Shown in pieces: positions 42,272 to 51,438 of a DNA stretch of 64,000 nt. Within the stretch, counting starts at the first letter, position 1, and every line of letters starts with the position of its first letter. A program made the translations under genes and the position numbers. The notes below the pieces were generated by a model. It worked only from the letters and a program-made list of their open reading frames with translations, was not told the origin of the DNA and did not search any database. Source of the stretch: Comamonadaceae bacterium (GTDB taxonomy: Bacteria > Pseudomonadota > Gammaproteobacteria > Burkholderiales > Burkholderiaceae_C); the NCBI GenBank assembly GCA_027488735.1, contig JAIYBB010000003.1, positions 124,001 through 188,000 of the forward strand, written 5' to 3'.

Positions 42272-42741
42272 GTGGTTTGCCAGCACCGGTGGGCAAGGGG
42301 GCACGCATCGGACGCCTCGGGATGCGGTGTGGTGGATGAATTGGGCCAAACAAGCAGCAACTGAACATCTGATGTACTTTGGGTTGTGGTCACACTGGCC
42401 CTGGCCTGCGGAAGTCTTTGTCGTAATTCCAGCCACCAATCTGCCATATCGGATTGCGCCCATTGCGCTGCACTGCATGGCTGGCGTCGGCAATCCGTTG
42501 CGTGTGGGACGCTGTCGAGCCCCAGTTGGTAAAAAGGTGCGGCCCCTGGGTGCACTTGCATGCGTTGCCACAGGTCTTGCGCCATGGCGACAGCTTGTTG
42601 CATGGACAAGGTGTCGCGTTGGGCTTGCATGGCTTGCAACTGCCAGGCCATCAGACCCAAACACAACATATTGAGCACCATCAACGCAGCCATGGCTTCG
42701 AGCATAGAAAAACCATTGCAACGACGCATAGGCTGTGTCAT
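42259..42741 (-). CDS. PilV-like minor pilin
   Basis: A 160-residue prepilin from ATG 42741. The core CNGFSMLEAMAALMVLNMLCLGLM has the cleavage Gly, Phe +1 and Glu +5. Like PilV it is short, with a Cys pair TDCRRQPC in the middle. It overlaps the FimT-like gene by 4 bases at its start and the PilW-like gene by 13 bases (or 1) at its end. Confidence 0.7.
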   Translation of the reverse strand: MTQPMRRCNGFSMLEAMAALMVLNMLCLGLMAWQLQAMQAQRDTLSMQQAVAMAQDLWQRMQVHPGAAPFYQLGLDSVPHATDCRRQPCSAAQWAQSDMADWWLELRQRLPQARASVTTTQSTSDVQLLLVWPNSSTTPHPEASDACPLAHRCWQTTWRL

Positions 42742-43325
42742 GTGCATGTGGCCGATTTGACGAGCCTGAGCCTGCCAGCGATATTCATGCACACACTGAC
42801 TGCCAAAGGTGTTTTGGCGGAACGCGGCATCACCTGCAAGCGCAAACCACCTGCGACTGGTTCGCCTTGGGTGTTGATGGGCAAAAAATCGTTGGCAGGA
42901 AAAAGTACCACGCTCAATTCACCGGTCATGGCGTGGTGAAGCGTAGCGGGTTGTTTGCTGTCGGGGGCCACCACTTCCCATCCGCAGCGCCAGTCACCCG
43001 TTGGCAAGAAGCGGGCGCATCCAGTGAGTCTTTGCAGTTGCAGTGCCTGACCGGTGCGCAGGGCTTGCAAGCGAGCAGACTGTAGATCAGCCGCCCAAGC
43101 ACGTGCAGCACTTTCCACCCGCGAACGCCACAACCAATGGCTGACGGAAGGCGCCACCATGGCCGCAGTGATACCGACGAGGCACATCACCACGCACAGT
43201 TCTGCGAGGCTGTAACCAGTTTGCGTACGTTGAGTGCGCCATGCGCGTGACTTGCTGGCAAAAAAATGCCGTGCTTTCGAGCGAATAAAAACGCTTAAGA
43301 GAAGTGGAATCAATGACGGGTACAT
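42738..43325 (-). CDS. FimT/GspH-type pseudopilin
   Basis: About 195 residues. The prepilin site QTGYSLAELCVVMCLVGITAAM is canonical (Tyr +1, Glu +5) but lies about 36 residues in, so the leader is very long and the true start may be further downstream. The globular part matches FimT/GspH (ARAWAADLQSARLQALRTGQ, CGWEV). FimT of some species binds DNA in natural transformation, of interest beside the ComEA-like gene. It is the first gene of the pilin set, 65 bases after nrdR. Confidence 0.7.
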   Translation of the reverse strand: MYPSLIPLLLSVFIRSKARHFFASKSRAWRTQRTQTGYSLAELCVVMCLVGITAAMVAPSVSHWLWRSRVESAARAWAADLQSARLQALRTGQALQLQRLTGCARFLPTGDWRCGWEVVAPDSKQPATLHHAMTGELSVVLFPANDFLPINTQGEPVAGGLRLQVMPRSAKTPLAVSVCMNIAGRLRLVKSATCT

Positions 43326-43390
43326 GACCGCCATCATCACGCTGTCGGGCGCGCAAAACTGTGAACTGTGACCTGTCGGGGCGTGCTTTG

Positions 43391-43840
43391 TTACCTTCGA
43401 AATTCATCCACCAAGGTTTTGAATTCGTCCACATCTTCAAAACTCCGGTAGACGCTGGCAAAGCGCACATAGGCTACTTTGTCCAGCTTTTTCAACTCGC
43501 GCATCACCAATTCGCCGATGCGGGTAGAGGCCACTTCACGCTGCGACAAGGTCAGTAACTTGTCTTCGATACGCTCGATCGCCGCATCAATTTGCTCGGT
43601 GCTGACCGGGCGTTTACGCAAAGCCAAATTGAGCGATCCGCGCAATTTGCTGCGGTCGTATTCAATGCGCCTGCCGTCTTTTTTCACCACCGCCGGGTAA
43701 CTGACATCGGCGCGTTCATAAGTGGTGAAACGCTTTTCGCAATGGCTGCAAGAGCGGCGGCGGCGAATGGAGTCGCCCTCTTCAGACATGCGGGTCTCCA
43801 TGACCTGGGTTTCCACATGGCTGCAAAAAGGGCATTTCAT
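43391..43840 (-). CDS. nrdR: NrdR, ribonucleotide reductase regulator
   Basis: A 149-residue repressor of nrd genes. It has an N-terminal zinc ribbon (CPFC ... CSHC), the conserved [18 protein letters not shown] and an ATP-cone ([16 protein letters not shown], then [17 protein letters not shown]). The ATG lies 6 bases after glyA; glyA-nrdR-ribD is a conserved proteobacterial order, here interrupted by the pilin genes. Confidence 0.96.
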   Translation of the reverse strand: MKCPFCSHVETQVMETRMSEEGDSIRRRRSCSHCEKRFTTYERADVSYPAVVKKDGRRIEYDRSKLRGSLNLALRKRPVSTEQIDAAIERIEDKLLTLSQREVASTRIGELVMRELKKLDKVAYVRFASVYRSFEDVDEFKTLVDEFRR

Positions 43841-43846
43841 AAGCTG

Positions 43847-45091
43847 TTACCCATACACCGGAAAACGGCTGGTGAGGGCGTGCACTTTGGCGCGCACTGC
43901 AGCGATGTGTGCTTCATCGTTCGGGTGCTCCAGCACATCGGCAATCAAATGAGCGGTAGCGCGTGCTTCCTCGTCTTTGAAACCGCGCGTGGTCATGGCG
44001 GGTGTGCCAATGCGCACACCGCTGGTGACCATGGGCTTTTCCGGGTCGTTGGGAATGGCGTTTTTGTTGATGGTCATGTGCGCATTGCCCAGCGCCGCTT
44101 CTGCGGCTTTGCCGGTGATGCCTTTGGCGCGCAAATCGACCAGCATGACATGGCTTTGGGTGCCGCCGCTCACAATGCGCAGACCGCGCTCGGTCAAGGT
44201 TTTCGCCACGATGTCGGCGTTTTTCAGCACCTGTTGTTGGTACACCTTGAAGCTTGGGTCAAGCGCTTCTTTGAACGCCACCGCTTTGGCCGCGATGACA
44301 TGCATCAACGGGCCGCCTTGCAGACCGGGGAACACCGCGCTGTTGATGGCTTTTTCATGCTCGGCTTTCATGAGAATGATGCCGCCGCGCGGGCCGCGCA
44401 AACTCTTGTGCGTGGTGGAGGTGACCACATCGGCATGCGGCACCGGGTTGGGGTAGACACCTGCCGCGATCAACCCCGCGTAATGCGCCATGTCCACCAG
44501 AAAAATAGCGCCGATTTCTTTGGCCACTTTGGCAAAGCGCGCAAAGTCGATGTGCAAACTGTAAGCCGATGCACCTGCAATGATCAGCTTGGGGCGGGTG
44601 GCTAAGGCCTTGGCTTCCATGGCGTCGTAGTCGATTTCTTCTTTGGCGTTCAAGCCGTAGCTCTCCACCTTGAACCACTTGCCGGACAAATTCAATGGCA
44701 TGCCGTGGGTCAAATGACCGCCTTCGGCCAGACTCATGCCCATGATGGTTTCGCCGGGTTTTAAGAACGCCAGAAACACCGCTTGGTTGGCAGACGCACC
44801 GCAATGCGGCTGCACATTGGCCGCGTCTGCACCGAACAATTGTTTGGCCCGATCGATGGCGAGTTGCTCGGCCACATCGACGTGTTCACAACCGCCGTAA
44901 TAACGCTTGCCCGGGTAACCTTCGGCGTATTTGTTGGTGAGCTGCGTGCCTTGCGCTTGCATCACAGCAGGCGAGGCGTAGTTTTCACTGGCAATCAATT
45001 CGATGTGGTGCTCTTGACGCTGGTTTTCATGCTGAATGGCAGCCCACAGTTCGGGGTCAGTTTGGGCCATCAGTTGCGAGCGTGAGTACAT
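43847..45091 (-). CDS. glyA: Serine hydroxymethyltransferase
   Basis: It converts serine and tetrahydrofolate to glycine and methylene-tetrahydrofolate. The 414 residues show the PLP lysine in [15 protein letters not shown] near residue 230, [17 protein letters not shown] near 53 and [10 protein letters not shown] near 36. The start is ATG 45091 ([16 protein letters not shown]). It is 20 bases after the lytic transglycosylase gene. Confidence 0.97.
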   Translation of the reverse strand: MYSRSQLMAQTDPELWAAIQHENQRQEHHIELIASENYASPAVMQAQGTQLTNKYAEGYPGKRYYGGCEHVDVAEQLAIDRAKQLFGADAANVQPHCGASANQAVFLAFLKPGETIMGMSLAEGGHLTHGMPLNLSGKWFKVESYGLNAKEEIDYDAMEAKALATRPKLIIAGASAYSLHIDFARFAKVAKEIGAIFLVDMAHYAGLIAAGVYPNPVPHADVVTSTTHKSLRGPRGGIILMKAEHEKAINSAVFPGLQGGPLMHVIAAKAVAFKEALDPSFKVYQQQVLKNADIVAKTLTERGLRIVSGGTQSHVMLVDLRAKGITGKAAEAALGNAHMTINKNAIPNDPEKPMVTSGVRIGTPAMTTRGFKDEEARATAHLIADVLEHPNDEAHIAAVRAKVHALTSRFPVYG

Positions 45092-45111
45092 GGTTTCTCC
45101 GTGTTTCTGTT

Positions 45112-45933
45112 TCAAGGTGAGGGGGTGGATTCGTTGAGTGGGCTGAAGCTATTGGTCTTGCCCGACACATCTGTCAAAGCATCTTCAGCAGGCGTTTTGG
45201 TGGCTGTGATGGACACTGGTTTTCCATTGGCAACGTCTTGTAGTCGTTGTTGTTCCGCCAAGACTTTGGCAACATAGCCGCCATCCTCACCGCTGTTGCC
45301 TGCACCCACATATTGGCGCAGTCCGGGCTCAAGGCCACCGTTGCGGTCTATGGCTTCGCGCAGCACCAAGACCCCGACCCGTAAATTTGCTACTGGGTCA
45401 AAGGCCGCGAAATCGCCGCCGAAGTCGTCGTATTTTTCTGTATGTATCTTGGTGATTACTTGCATAAGACCCTGGGCCCCCATTGAGCTTTGGGCAAATG
45501 GGTTGAACCCAGATTCAATCGCCATGACTGCCAGTAGGAGGGTGGGATCGAGTTTTTTTTGTTTGCCGATGTTGTAGGCCTCAACCACTAACGCGCTCAA
45601 TGGCTCGGGAGCCACACGGTACTTGCGGCTGAGCCACAAAGCGATGGCGGCTTGTTCCTTGGACAAATCACGCGGATCCATTGCAGTGGCCCGGTCAACC
45701 GCGTCTGCATCATCGCTGAAACCGAAATCCAAGCCGTGCCGGTTTTGTAACCAGTCGATGAGTTGAACTTCTACATTGTCACGCAAATCGGTTTGCGTGC
45801 TGAAAACCAGCAAAAAGCAAAAAACCGCCAAACCGAGCAAAGCCAGACCGCTGTGGGTGATCAGGAAAAAGCCTTGGCCAATGTCAGCCACAATGACTCT
45901 TACCGATGCTTTGATCGTTTCAAACAGTTTCAT
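45112..45933 (-). CDS. Membrane-anchored lytic transglycosylase (SLT domain)
   Basis: A 273-residue protein with one N-terminal membrane helix ([16 protein letters not shown], about residues 28-46) and a periplasmic SLT domain. The catalytic Glu is in [17 protein letters not shown] near residue 140, followed by [17 protein letters not shown] and the [15 protein letters not shown] helix. The C-terminal 50 residues are a low-complexity tail. It cuts peptidoglycan glycan strands. It opens the 16-gene minus-strand chain to tolA; a GTG two codons earlier is an alternative start. Confidence 0.85.
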   Translation of the reverse strand: MKLFETIKASVRVIVADIGQGFFLITHSGLALLGLAVFCFLLVFSTQTDLRDNVEVQLIDWLQNRHGLDFGFSDDADAVDRATAMDPRDLSKEQAAIALWLSRKYRVAPEPLSALVVEAYNIGKQKKLDPTLLLAVMAIESGFNPFAQSSMGAQGLMQVITKIHTEKYDDFGGDFAAFDPVANLRVGVLVLREAIDRNGGLEPGLRQYVGAGNSGEDGGYVAKVLAEQQRLQDVANGKPVSITATKTPAEDALTDVSGKTNSFSPLNESTPSP

Positions 45934-46017
45934 CTGCACATTTTAAACCTTTGCCCTTAAGCCCTGTCACAATAGCGTGCTCAGCCCATCAGGGTCCAAC
46001 CTAGCGATTTGACTGCC

Positions 46018-48807
46018 GTGAATACCCCCTCCCAAAGTTCCCCCGACTTGCCCGCCTTAGATGTATTGACAGGGGGTGCAATCTCCGCCGCCACCGCAGG
46101 CGAAAGACTGACCCGCGTGCGGCAATGGCTCGACACAGAACCTTCTATTGACTTGCTGCAACAAGTGTTCAAAGAACTCAGTGCACGCGACAAAGGTGCG
46201 GCCAAGCCGGTCAAGGAAAAGCTGGAAGACATGCGGCGTTCCAAAACCCAAACCGCTTTGGCCGATGAGTGGGCTGCCAAAGCCAACGTATTGCTCAACC
46301 ACCCTAAGTTGAATCTGGCTGATGCCATGGCCTGGTCGCGCGATGCAGCCAAAGCGGGCGCACCTTTGTCGCGTGAGCCACTGTCAGGTTTGCGTTTGGC
46401 ATTGGCTGACCTGGTCAAACACATTGAAGATTTGGCGCACCGCGCCCAGGTGTTGCGTGAATCGGCTTTGCTGATGGCGCAACGCATTGAAGTTTTGTCA
46501 ACCAAGCCTTGGACCGAAGCCATCGAATTGCGCGCTACGTTGCAATCAGACTTGCAGCGCTTTGACGCCGAATGGCACACCCTCAGCCAAGACCGGCACT
46601 GGCAAAGCGTTGACCCCAAATACCCCGCCATCCTCAATGAAGGTGCGCAACACATCCATCTGGTGTGGGATGCATTCAATGCCGCTCTGTTGCAAACAGA
46701 AGCCGCCGCAGCAGACGCCACCTTGCCTTTGCCAGGGGTACCCGCTTGGGCTGATCAATTGCGTGTGTTGCGCGGTGAGGCGGCCAAGCCCGCGTCTGCC
46801 ACAGCCAGCAAACCCGTTCCTCCCTCAGCCAGCAAACCTGCCCCAGATCCGGCCCAACAGGCGCAGGCTGTCCAAGCCGTGCAACAACTGATGCAAACGC
46901 TGGAAGGCGAGTTGGCGCTGGGCCACAGCAAAGCCACTACCGCTGCGGCCACCGCCCTGCGCCAATCCCTCAAATCCAACGCGCGTTGGTTGCCTGCTGA
47001 AATTGAGGCCAATGCCCAGTTGGCGCTCACCAAGGCGACTGAACTTGAAGGCTGGCAACGCTGGCGCGCTGACCAACTGCGCGCAGAATTGGTGACCAAA
47101 GCAGAGGCGCTACTCAAGCCTGAAGTAAATAAGGCACCACAGACAAGCGCCGCAGCAGAAGCAAGCGCCCCAGCAGAGTCAAGCGAAGCAGCAGAAGCAA
47201 GTGCCCCTGCAGCACAGGTTTGGGTTCCGGTGTTGACAGGACGCAAATTGCAAGACACGTTGCGCCAATTACGCGACGCATGGAAACAGACCGACCAAGG
47301 CGGACAACCTAACCATGCCTTGTGGAAACGTTTTGACCAGGCATGCAACCGTGCTTACCCTTTTGTGCAGGGATGGTTAGAGAAAACCAAAGCCGAGTCA
47401 CAGGCTCACCGCGAGCAACGTTTGGCTTTGCTGGCCGAAGTCGCAGCCTGGACCGAGGCCCATGCTGGCAACACCGATTGGAAATCACAAGCGCGTGAAT
47501 TGCACCAGTTTTCAGAGCGCTGGCGCAACAGCGGCCATTTGAGCGAAAAAACTTTTGCTGAATTGCAAGTGCAGTGGAAAGCCGCCATGTCCAGCGCACA
47601 TGCGGCACTTGAACAAGCGCAGGCAGCCAGCATCGCCAAGCGCCGTGCCATGATCGAAGAGGCCAAACAACTGGCCAGTGCCGCCATTCTAAAAATCGAT
47701 GCCGTCAAGGCACTGCAACAGCGTTGGCAAATCGAATCGCAGGCGGTTGCACTCGAGCGTAAATTGGCCCAAAAACTGTGGGATGCATTCCGACAACCAC
47801 TGGATGAAGCGTTTCAACGCAAAACACAAGACCGTGGCAGCCAAACGCAGGCTTTGTCAGCGCATGACCAAATGGTGTTGGAGGCATCTCACGCTTTGGA
47901 AAAAGCCATTGCGCAAGGCGATGTGTCAGCCATTCGCCAGGCTATGCAACATTTGAACCAAGTCGTGACCGCGCAACCCGGCTCGACTGTTACCGCACCT
48001 GTGCCACCCGAAGTGCCGGTGTCGTCTGAAGTTTCATCGTCATCAGAAGTTCCCGCGCCCTCTGAAGGATCAGAAGCGCCCGTGCCATCTGACGGGCAGG
48101 TCGCTGAAGAACAATCAACAAACTCTGAAATTTCTGAGCCAATCAAAGCCGAGACCAAACCGCCCATGCCAGCCAAAAAGGTGGTGGCGGTGCGTGGCGA
48201 CGATCGCCCTGGACAGAAAAAAACCGAACCCGTTGTGGCCGGACGATTTGGCGACAAGCCGGGTGCGCGTCGCAATGAGCGTGATGCGCCTTCGCGTCGC
48301 TCTGACCGAGATGCACCGCGCTCACGCGAGTCTTTTGCCGAACGCGGCCCTCGGCTTGGCGACGCAGCCTTCCGCGCCCAGCGCCATGCGATGGAGCTTG
48401 CGGAAGCCGCATTGAAAAAGCTGGCCATGCAAGCCCATGGAGAAGTGCTGGTACATGTGTTGTCTGCGTGGAAACTCAGACAGGCTGAGCAACTGCCGGC
48501 GGCAAAAGAGTTGGGTCAACGCATCACTGCAGCCCAACGACAAGAATGGGTTCAGGCCATCACCACTGATGCCAAAGGCGAGTCTTCCACTGCGTTGCTG
48601 CGTTTAGAAATGGCGGCTGAAGTGAACACACCTGCTGACCATCAAGCAGACAGACGCGCTCTTCAATTGCAGTTATTGACCAAGCGGCATGAAGCACCAC
48701 CAGCGCAAACTTGGGCGCACGATGTAGCCACTGTTTTAAAAGCCGCGTTCACGCCAGATGCCGAGCAACGTTTGCAAAACGTGCTGAGGGTTTTGCTCAG
48801 GCGTTGA
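46018..48807 (+). CDS. Large DUF349-domain protein
   Basis: About 929 residues, mostly helical, with several DUF349 helical repeats. Recurring WK/RW motifs such as LRDAWKQTDQGGQPNHALWKRFD and LQQRWQIESQAVALERKLAQKLWDAFR mark units near residues 430 and 570. Two low-complexity linkers rich in Ala/Glu/Ser/Pro (about 375-405 and 660-720) and a basic Arg/Asp stretch (SRRSDRDAPRSRES) separate the parts. Function is unknown. The start is GTG 46018 or TTG 46009. Its last 11 bases overlap the convergent lpxH end. Confidence 0.8.
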   Translation: MNTPSQSSPDLPALDVLTGGAISAATAGERLTRVRQWLDTEPSIDLLQQVFKELSARDKGAAKPVKEKLEDMRRSKTQTALADEWAAKANVLLNHPKLNLADAMAWSRDAAKAGAPLSREPLSGLRLALADLVKHIEDLAHRAQVLRESALLMAQRIEVLSTKPWTEAIELRATLQSDLQRFDAEWHTLSQDRHWQSVDPKYPAILNEGAQHIHLVWDAFNAALLQTEAAAADATLPLPGVPAWADQLRVLRGEAAKPASATASKPVPPSASKPAPDPAQQAQAVQAVQQLMQTLEGELALGHSKATTAAATALRQSLKSNARWLPAEIEANAQLALTKATELEGWQRWRADQLRAELVTKAEALLKPEVNKAPQTSAAAEASAPAESSEAAEASAPAAQVWVPVLTGRKLQDTLRQLRDAWKQTDQGGQPNHALWKRFDQACNRAYPFVQGWLEKTKAESQAHREQRLALLAEVAAWTEAHAGNTDWKSQARELHQFSERWRNSGHLSEKTFAELQVQWKAAMSSAHAALEQAQAASIAKRRAMIEEAKQLASAAILKIDAVKALQQRWQIESQAVALERKLAQKLWDAFRQPLDEAFQRKTQDRGSQTQALSAHDQMVLEASHALEKAIAQGDVSAIRQAMQHLNQVVTAQPGSTVTAPVPPEVPVSSEVSSSSEVPAPSEGSEAPVPSDGQVAEEQSTNSEISEPIKAETKPPMPAKKVVAVRGDDRPGQKKTEPVVAGRFGDKPGARRNERDAPSRRSDRDAPRSRESFAERGPRLGDAAFRAQRHAMELAEAALKKLAMQAHGEVLVHVLSAWKLRQAEQLPAAKELGQRITAAQRQEWVQAITTDAKGESSTALLRLEMAAEVNTPADHQADRRALQLQLLTKRHEAPPAQTWAHDVATVLKAAFTPDAEQRLQNVLRVLLRR

Positions 48808-49609
48808 CAGGTGCGGGCAACGCCTGACGTAAGAAGCCGCTGCCGCGTTGCCATACCAAGGACTCCAAGCGCGGTGGTGAGGCCATAGCCTCCCAATCGC
48901 TCAGCACAATGCGCTCGAATGGCTGTTGCATCCGGTGGTCTTGCGGCATATGGGTATGCCCATGAATCAACACTGATGCACCACAAGCTTTCAGCCATTG
49001 GACACAAGCCACTTCATCAACGTCGGCCCAGTTCTCCATCATGGATTTATTGGCTAAGCTTTGTGCTTTCAACGTTTTGGCCAGTTGCATTCGGTCTTGC
49101 AAACTGCTTGCTTTCAATTGCACCAAGCTTTGCGCCGAACGTATGGTTTGGCGATAAGCCTGATAGGCAGTATCAGACAAGCACAGCGCATCGCCGTGGC
49201 TGAGCAGCCAGGGCTGGCTGTCGGCTTGCACGATGCAGGGGTCGCTGATGGCTGTCATGCCGGCGGCTTCGCAAGCTGTCGAGTCCAATAAGAAATCTCG
49301 GTTGCCCACCAACCAGTAAATTGGCAGGGTTTGGCTCAAGCTTTGAAGACGAGCGAGGCAATCGCGCTCAAACACAGCCGGTGGGTGTTGCAATATATCG
49401 TCGCCTAGCCAGACGTCGAACAAATCACCCAAGATAAATAACGCATCGGCGTTCAAGGTTTGTAAGTGATCCGCCCATGCGCGAAAAGTGGCTGGATCAT
49501 CTGCGCGTAAATGCACATCCGAGAAAAAGGCAATACGCTTGCAGTCACGCAAATCCAGTGTGGTGAGCGTGGCGGGCAAGGGCACCGCCAAGACATCCGC
49601 ATCAGACAT
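48797..49609 (-). CDS. lpxH: UDP-2,3-diacylglucosamine hydrolase
   Basis: It cuts the pyrophosphate of UDP-diacylglucosamine to give lipid X in lipid A synthesis. The 270-residue metallophosphoesterase shows FFSDVHLRADDP, FILGDLFDVWLGDD, WLVGNRDFLLDS, LSHGDALC and VLIHGHTHMPQ, the full set of metal ligands. It follows ppiB by 12 bases. The ppiB-lpxH pair is common in proteobacteria. Confidence 0.94.
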   Translation of the reverse strand: MSDADVLAVPLPATLTTLDLRDCKRIAFFSDVHLRADDPATFRAWADHLQTLNADALFILGDLFDVWLGDDILQHPPAVFERDCLARLQSLSQTLPIYWLVGNRDFLLDSTACEAAGMTAISDPCIVQADSQPWLLSHGDALCLSDTAYQAYRQTIRSAQSLVQLKASSLQDRMQLAKTLKAQSLANKSMMENWADVDEVACVQWLKACGASVLIHGHTHMPQDHRMQQPFERIVLSDWEAMASPPRLESLVWQRGSGFLRQALPAPVNA

Positions 49610-49621
49610 GCGCGAACAGGT

Positions 49622-50128
49622 TCACAGCAGCACAGCCTTGGTGACCAACACCTCGTCCTTGGGCACATCGTCATGAAAACCGCGTCGGCCAGTGGCTACT
49701 TGTGTGATGGCGTCCACCACTTCTGTGCCTGCAATGACCTTGCCAAAAACGGCGTAACCCCAACCTGAAGGTGTGGGTGCGGAGTGGTTCAAAAAATCGT
49801 TGTCTTTGACATTGATGAAAAACTGAGCTGTGGCTGAATGCGGGTCGCTGGTACGCGCCATGGCAACTGTGTAGCAGTCGTTGGTGAGGCCATTGTTGGC
49901 TTCGTTTTCAAGCTTGGTGCCGACTTTTTTTTCTTTCAGACCAGGACCCATGCCGCCGCCTTGCACCATGAAGCCGGGTATCACCCGGTGAAAAATAGTG
50001 TCGTCATAGTGGCCTTGTTCAACATAGCTGAGGAAATTGGCAACAGTTTTGGGTGCTTTCTCGGCATCAAGTTCAAGGGTAATAACACCATGGTCTTGGA
50101 TATGCAGTTCGACTTGGGGGTTTGACAT
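49622..50128 (-). CDS. ppiB: Cytosolic cyclophilin-type peptidyl-prolyl isomerase
   Basis: A 168-residue cyclophilin without signal peptide, starting MSNPQVELHIQDHGVITLEL at ATG 50128. The active site shows IFHRVIPGFMVQGGG (Arg, Phe, Gln), ATAQFFINVKDNDFLNH and GWGYAVFGKVIAG. It is a close paralogue of the exported form next to it, 2 bases downstream. Confidence 0.94.
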   Translation of the reverse strand: MSNPQVELHIQDHGVITLELDAEKAPKTVANFLSYVEQGHYDDTIFHRVIPGFMVQGGGMGPGLKEKKVGTKLENEANNGLTNDCYTVAMARTSDPHSATAQFFINVKDNDFLNHSAPTPSGWGYAVFGKVIAGTEVVDAITQVATGRRGFHDDVPKDEVLVTKAVLL

Positions 50129-50130
50129 GT

Positions 50131-50724
50131 TTACTTCACCAGGGTTGCAGATTGAATGACGACAGGGGTTTGGGGAACATCCGTCGGAAAAGGGCCACCA
50201 GGGCCGGTAGGCGTGGCTTTGATGCGGTTGACCACATCCATGCCGGAGATGACTTTGCCGAACGCGACATAGCCCCAACCTTGGGAAGTGGCTGACTGGT
50301 GGTCAAGAAAATCATTGTCTTTGACATTGATAAAAAACTGCGCTGAGGCTGAATGCGGGTTGTTGGTTCGGGCCATGGAAAGCGTGCCAACGGTATTGCG
50401 TAAACCACCGTTAGCTTTTGCCTCTACACCTTCGTGTTTGATGGGTGAACGGGTATTTTTTTCGTTGTACTTGGTGTCGTATCCGCCGCCTTGGACCATG
50501 AAATTATTGATAACCCGGTGAAACAAAGTGCCGTTGTAGTGGCCATCACGCACGTAGCTTAAAAAGTTTTCTACCGTTTTCGGCGTTTTCTCGGGGTAGA
50601 CCTCGACCATAAATTCGCCGGCGCTGGTGACAAATTTGACTTGAGGATTGGAGGACTGAGCCTGTGCAGTCATTACAAAACACAGCAGAAAGCTGAGTGC
50701 TAGGCGGTGAGCGGTTTGCATCAT
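50131..50724 (-). CDS. ppiA: Periplasmic cyclophilin-type peptidyl-prolyl isomerase
   Basis: A 197-residue cyclophilin with a Sec signal peptide (LALSFLLCFVMTAQAQ). It has LFHRVINNFMVQGGG and SASAQFFINVKDNDFLDH, the same catalytic set as the neighbour. It folds exported proteins in the periplasm. It overlaps the upstream TPR gene by 4 bases. Confidence 0.93.
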   Translation of the reverse strand: MMQTAHRLALSFLLCFVMTAQAQSSNPQVKFVTSAGEFMVEVYPEKTPKTVENFLSYVRDGHYNGTLFHRVINNFMVQGGGYDTKYNEKNTRSPIKHEGVEAKANGGLRNTVGTLSMARTNNPHSASAQFFINVKDNDFLDHQSATSQGWGYVAFGKVISGMDVVNRIKATPTGPGGPFPTDVPQTPVVIQSATLVK

Positions 50725-51314
50725 GGTGGTGTCAAAGTGAGTTGAAGAGCGGGTTGAAGAGCCGTGGTTTTTTGCTTCAGCGATTTGACAGCGCCGCCCA
50801 AACGAATGGCGTTGTCATAGGAACGTTGCGCCAGATGGACGAGTATGTCACCCAAGTTTTCATGGGCAGTGGCGTAATCAGGATTATTGCGAAGTGCATA
50901 TTCAAACGCTTGTCTGGCTTCATCGATGCGGCCCTTGGCAGCAAGCATCACGCCAAGATTGTTTTGTACTTCAGGCAGTTCAGGGTATTCGCGTGAAAGA
51001 TCTAAATAGGTCTCAAATGCTTCATCGGTGCGGTTGAGTTGCTCTAATAAGCGGGCGCGCCAAAAACGCATTTGCGGGTCACGCGGTTGCTCTTGCAAGT
51101 ATTCTTCGGTGATCAACAGTGCGTTGTTCCAGTCGCGACGCATCATGCTTTTTTGTACTTCTTCGTGTGGCGTGCCTTTGTATGTTTGCTGTGTCACAGT
51201 TTGCGCTTGCGCACTTGTCACGCCAATAGTCACAAAGGCCCATAACAAAACCATCCCGCATCCTGAGACCCAAGCCATGCTGTTTGGTTTGAATAAAAGC
51301 TGAAAAAAGGGCAT
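50721..51314 (-). CDS. Exported TPR protein
   Basis: About 197 residues. A hydrophobic signal segment (VSGCGMVLLWAFVTIGVTSAQA) is followed by TPR helices: DWNNALLITEEYLQEQP, DPQMRFWRARLLEQLNRTDEAFETYLDL, NNLGVMLAAKGRIDEARQAFEYALRNNP, ATAHENLGDILVHLAQRSYDNAI. It is probably periplasmic and acts as a protein-interaction scaffold, partner unknown. Possible starts are ATG 51314, ATG 51278 or GTG 51335; no clear ribosome site decides. Confidence 0.75.
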   Translation of the reverse strand: MPFFQLLFKPNSMAWVSGCGMVLLWAFVTIGVTSAQAQTVTQQTYKGTPHEEVQKSMMRRDWNNALLITEEYLQEQPRDPQMRFWRARLLEQLNRTDEAFETYLDLSREYPELPEVQNNLGVMLAAKGRIDEARQAFEYALRNNPDYATAHENLGDILVHLAQRSYDNAIRLGGAVKSLKQKTTALQPALQLTLTPP

Positions 51315-51438
51315 GAAAATAAAAGTTAAGGGCACCTGTCAAGAAGATGCAAACCAGAGGACCTCGGTATACTGAAGACATTGTAGTAGAGTGACATTAC
51401 GCACTTTTCAAGTGCAATTACTTTCCGATTCAACCACC

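Noticed and set aside
46009..46017. TTG 46009 as the start of the DUF349 protein
   Set aside because: GTG 46018 three codons later is an equally plausible start and a more common codon; the choice is not decisive.
51336..51438. Promoter TATACT (51368) for cysS
   Set aside because: No acceptable -35 box at the right distance; kept out of the feature list.
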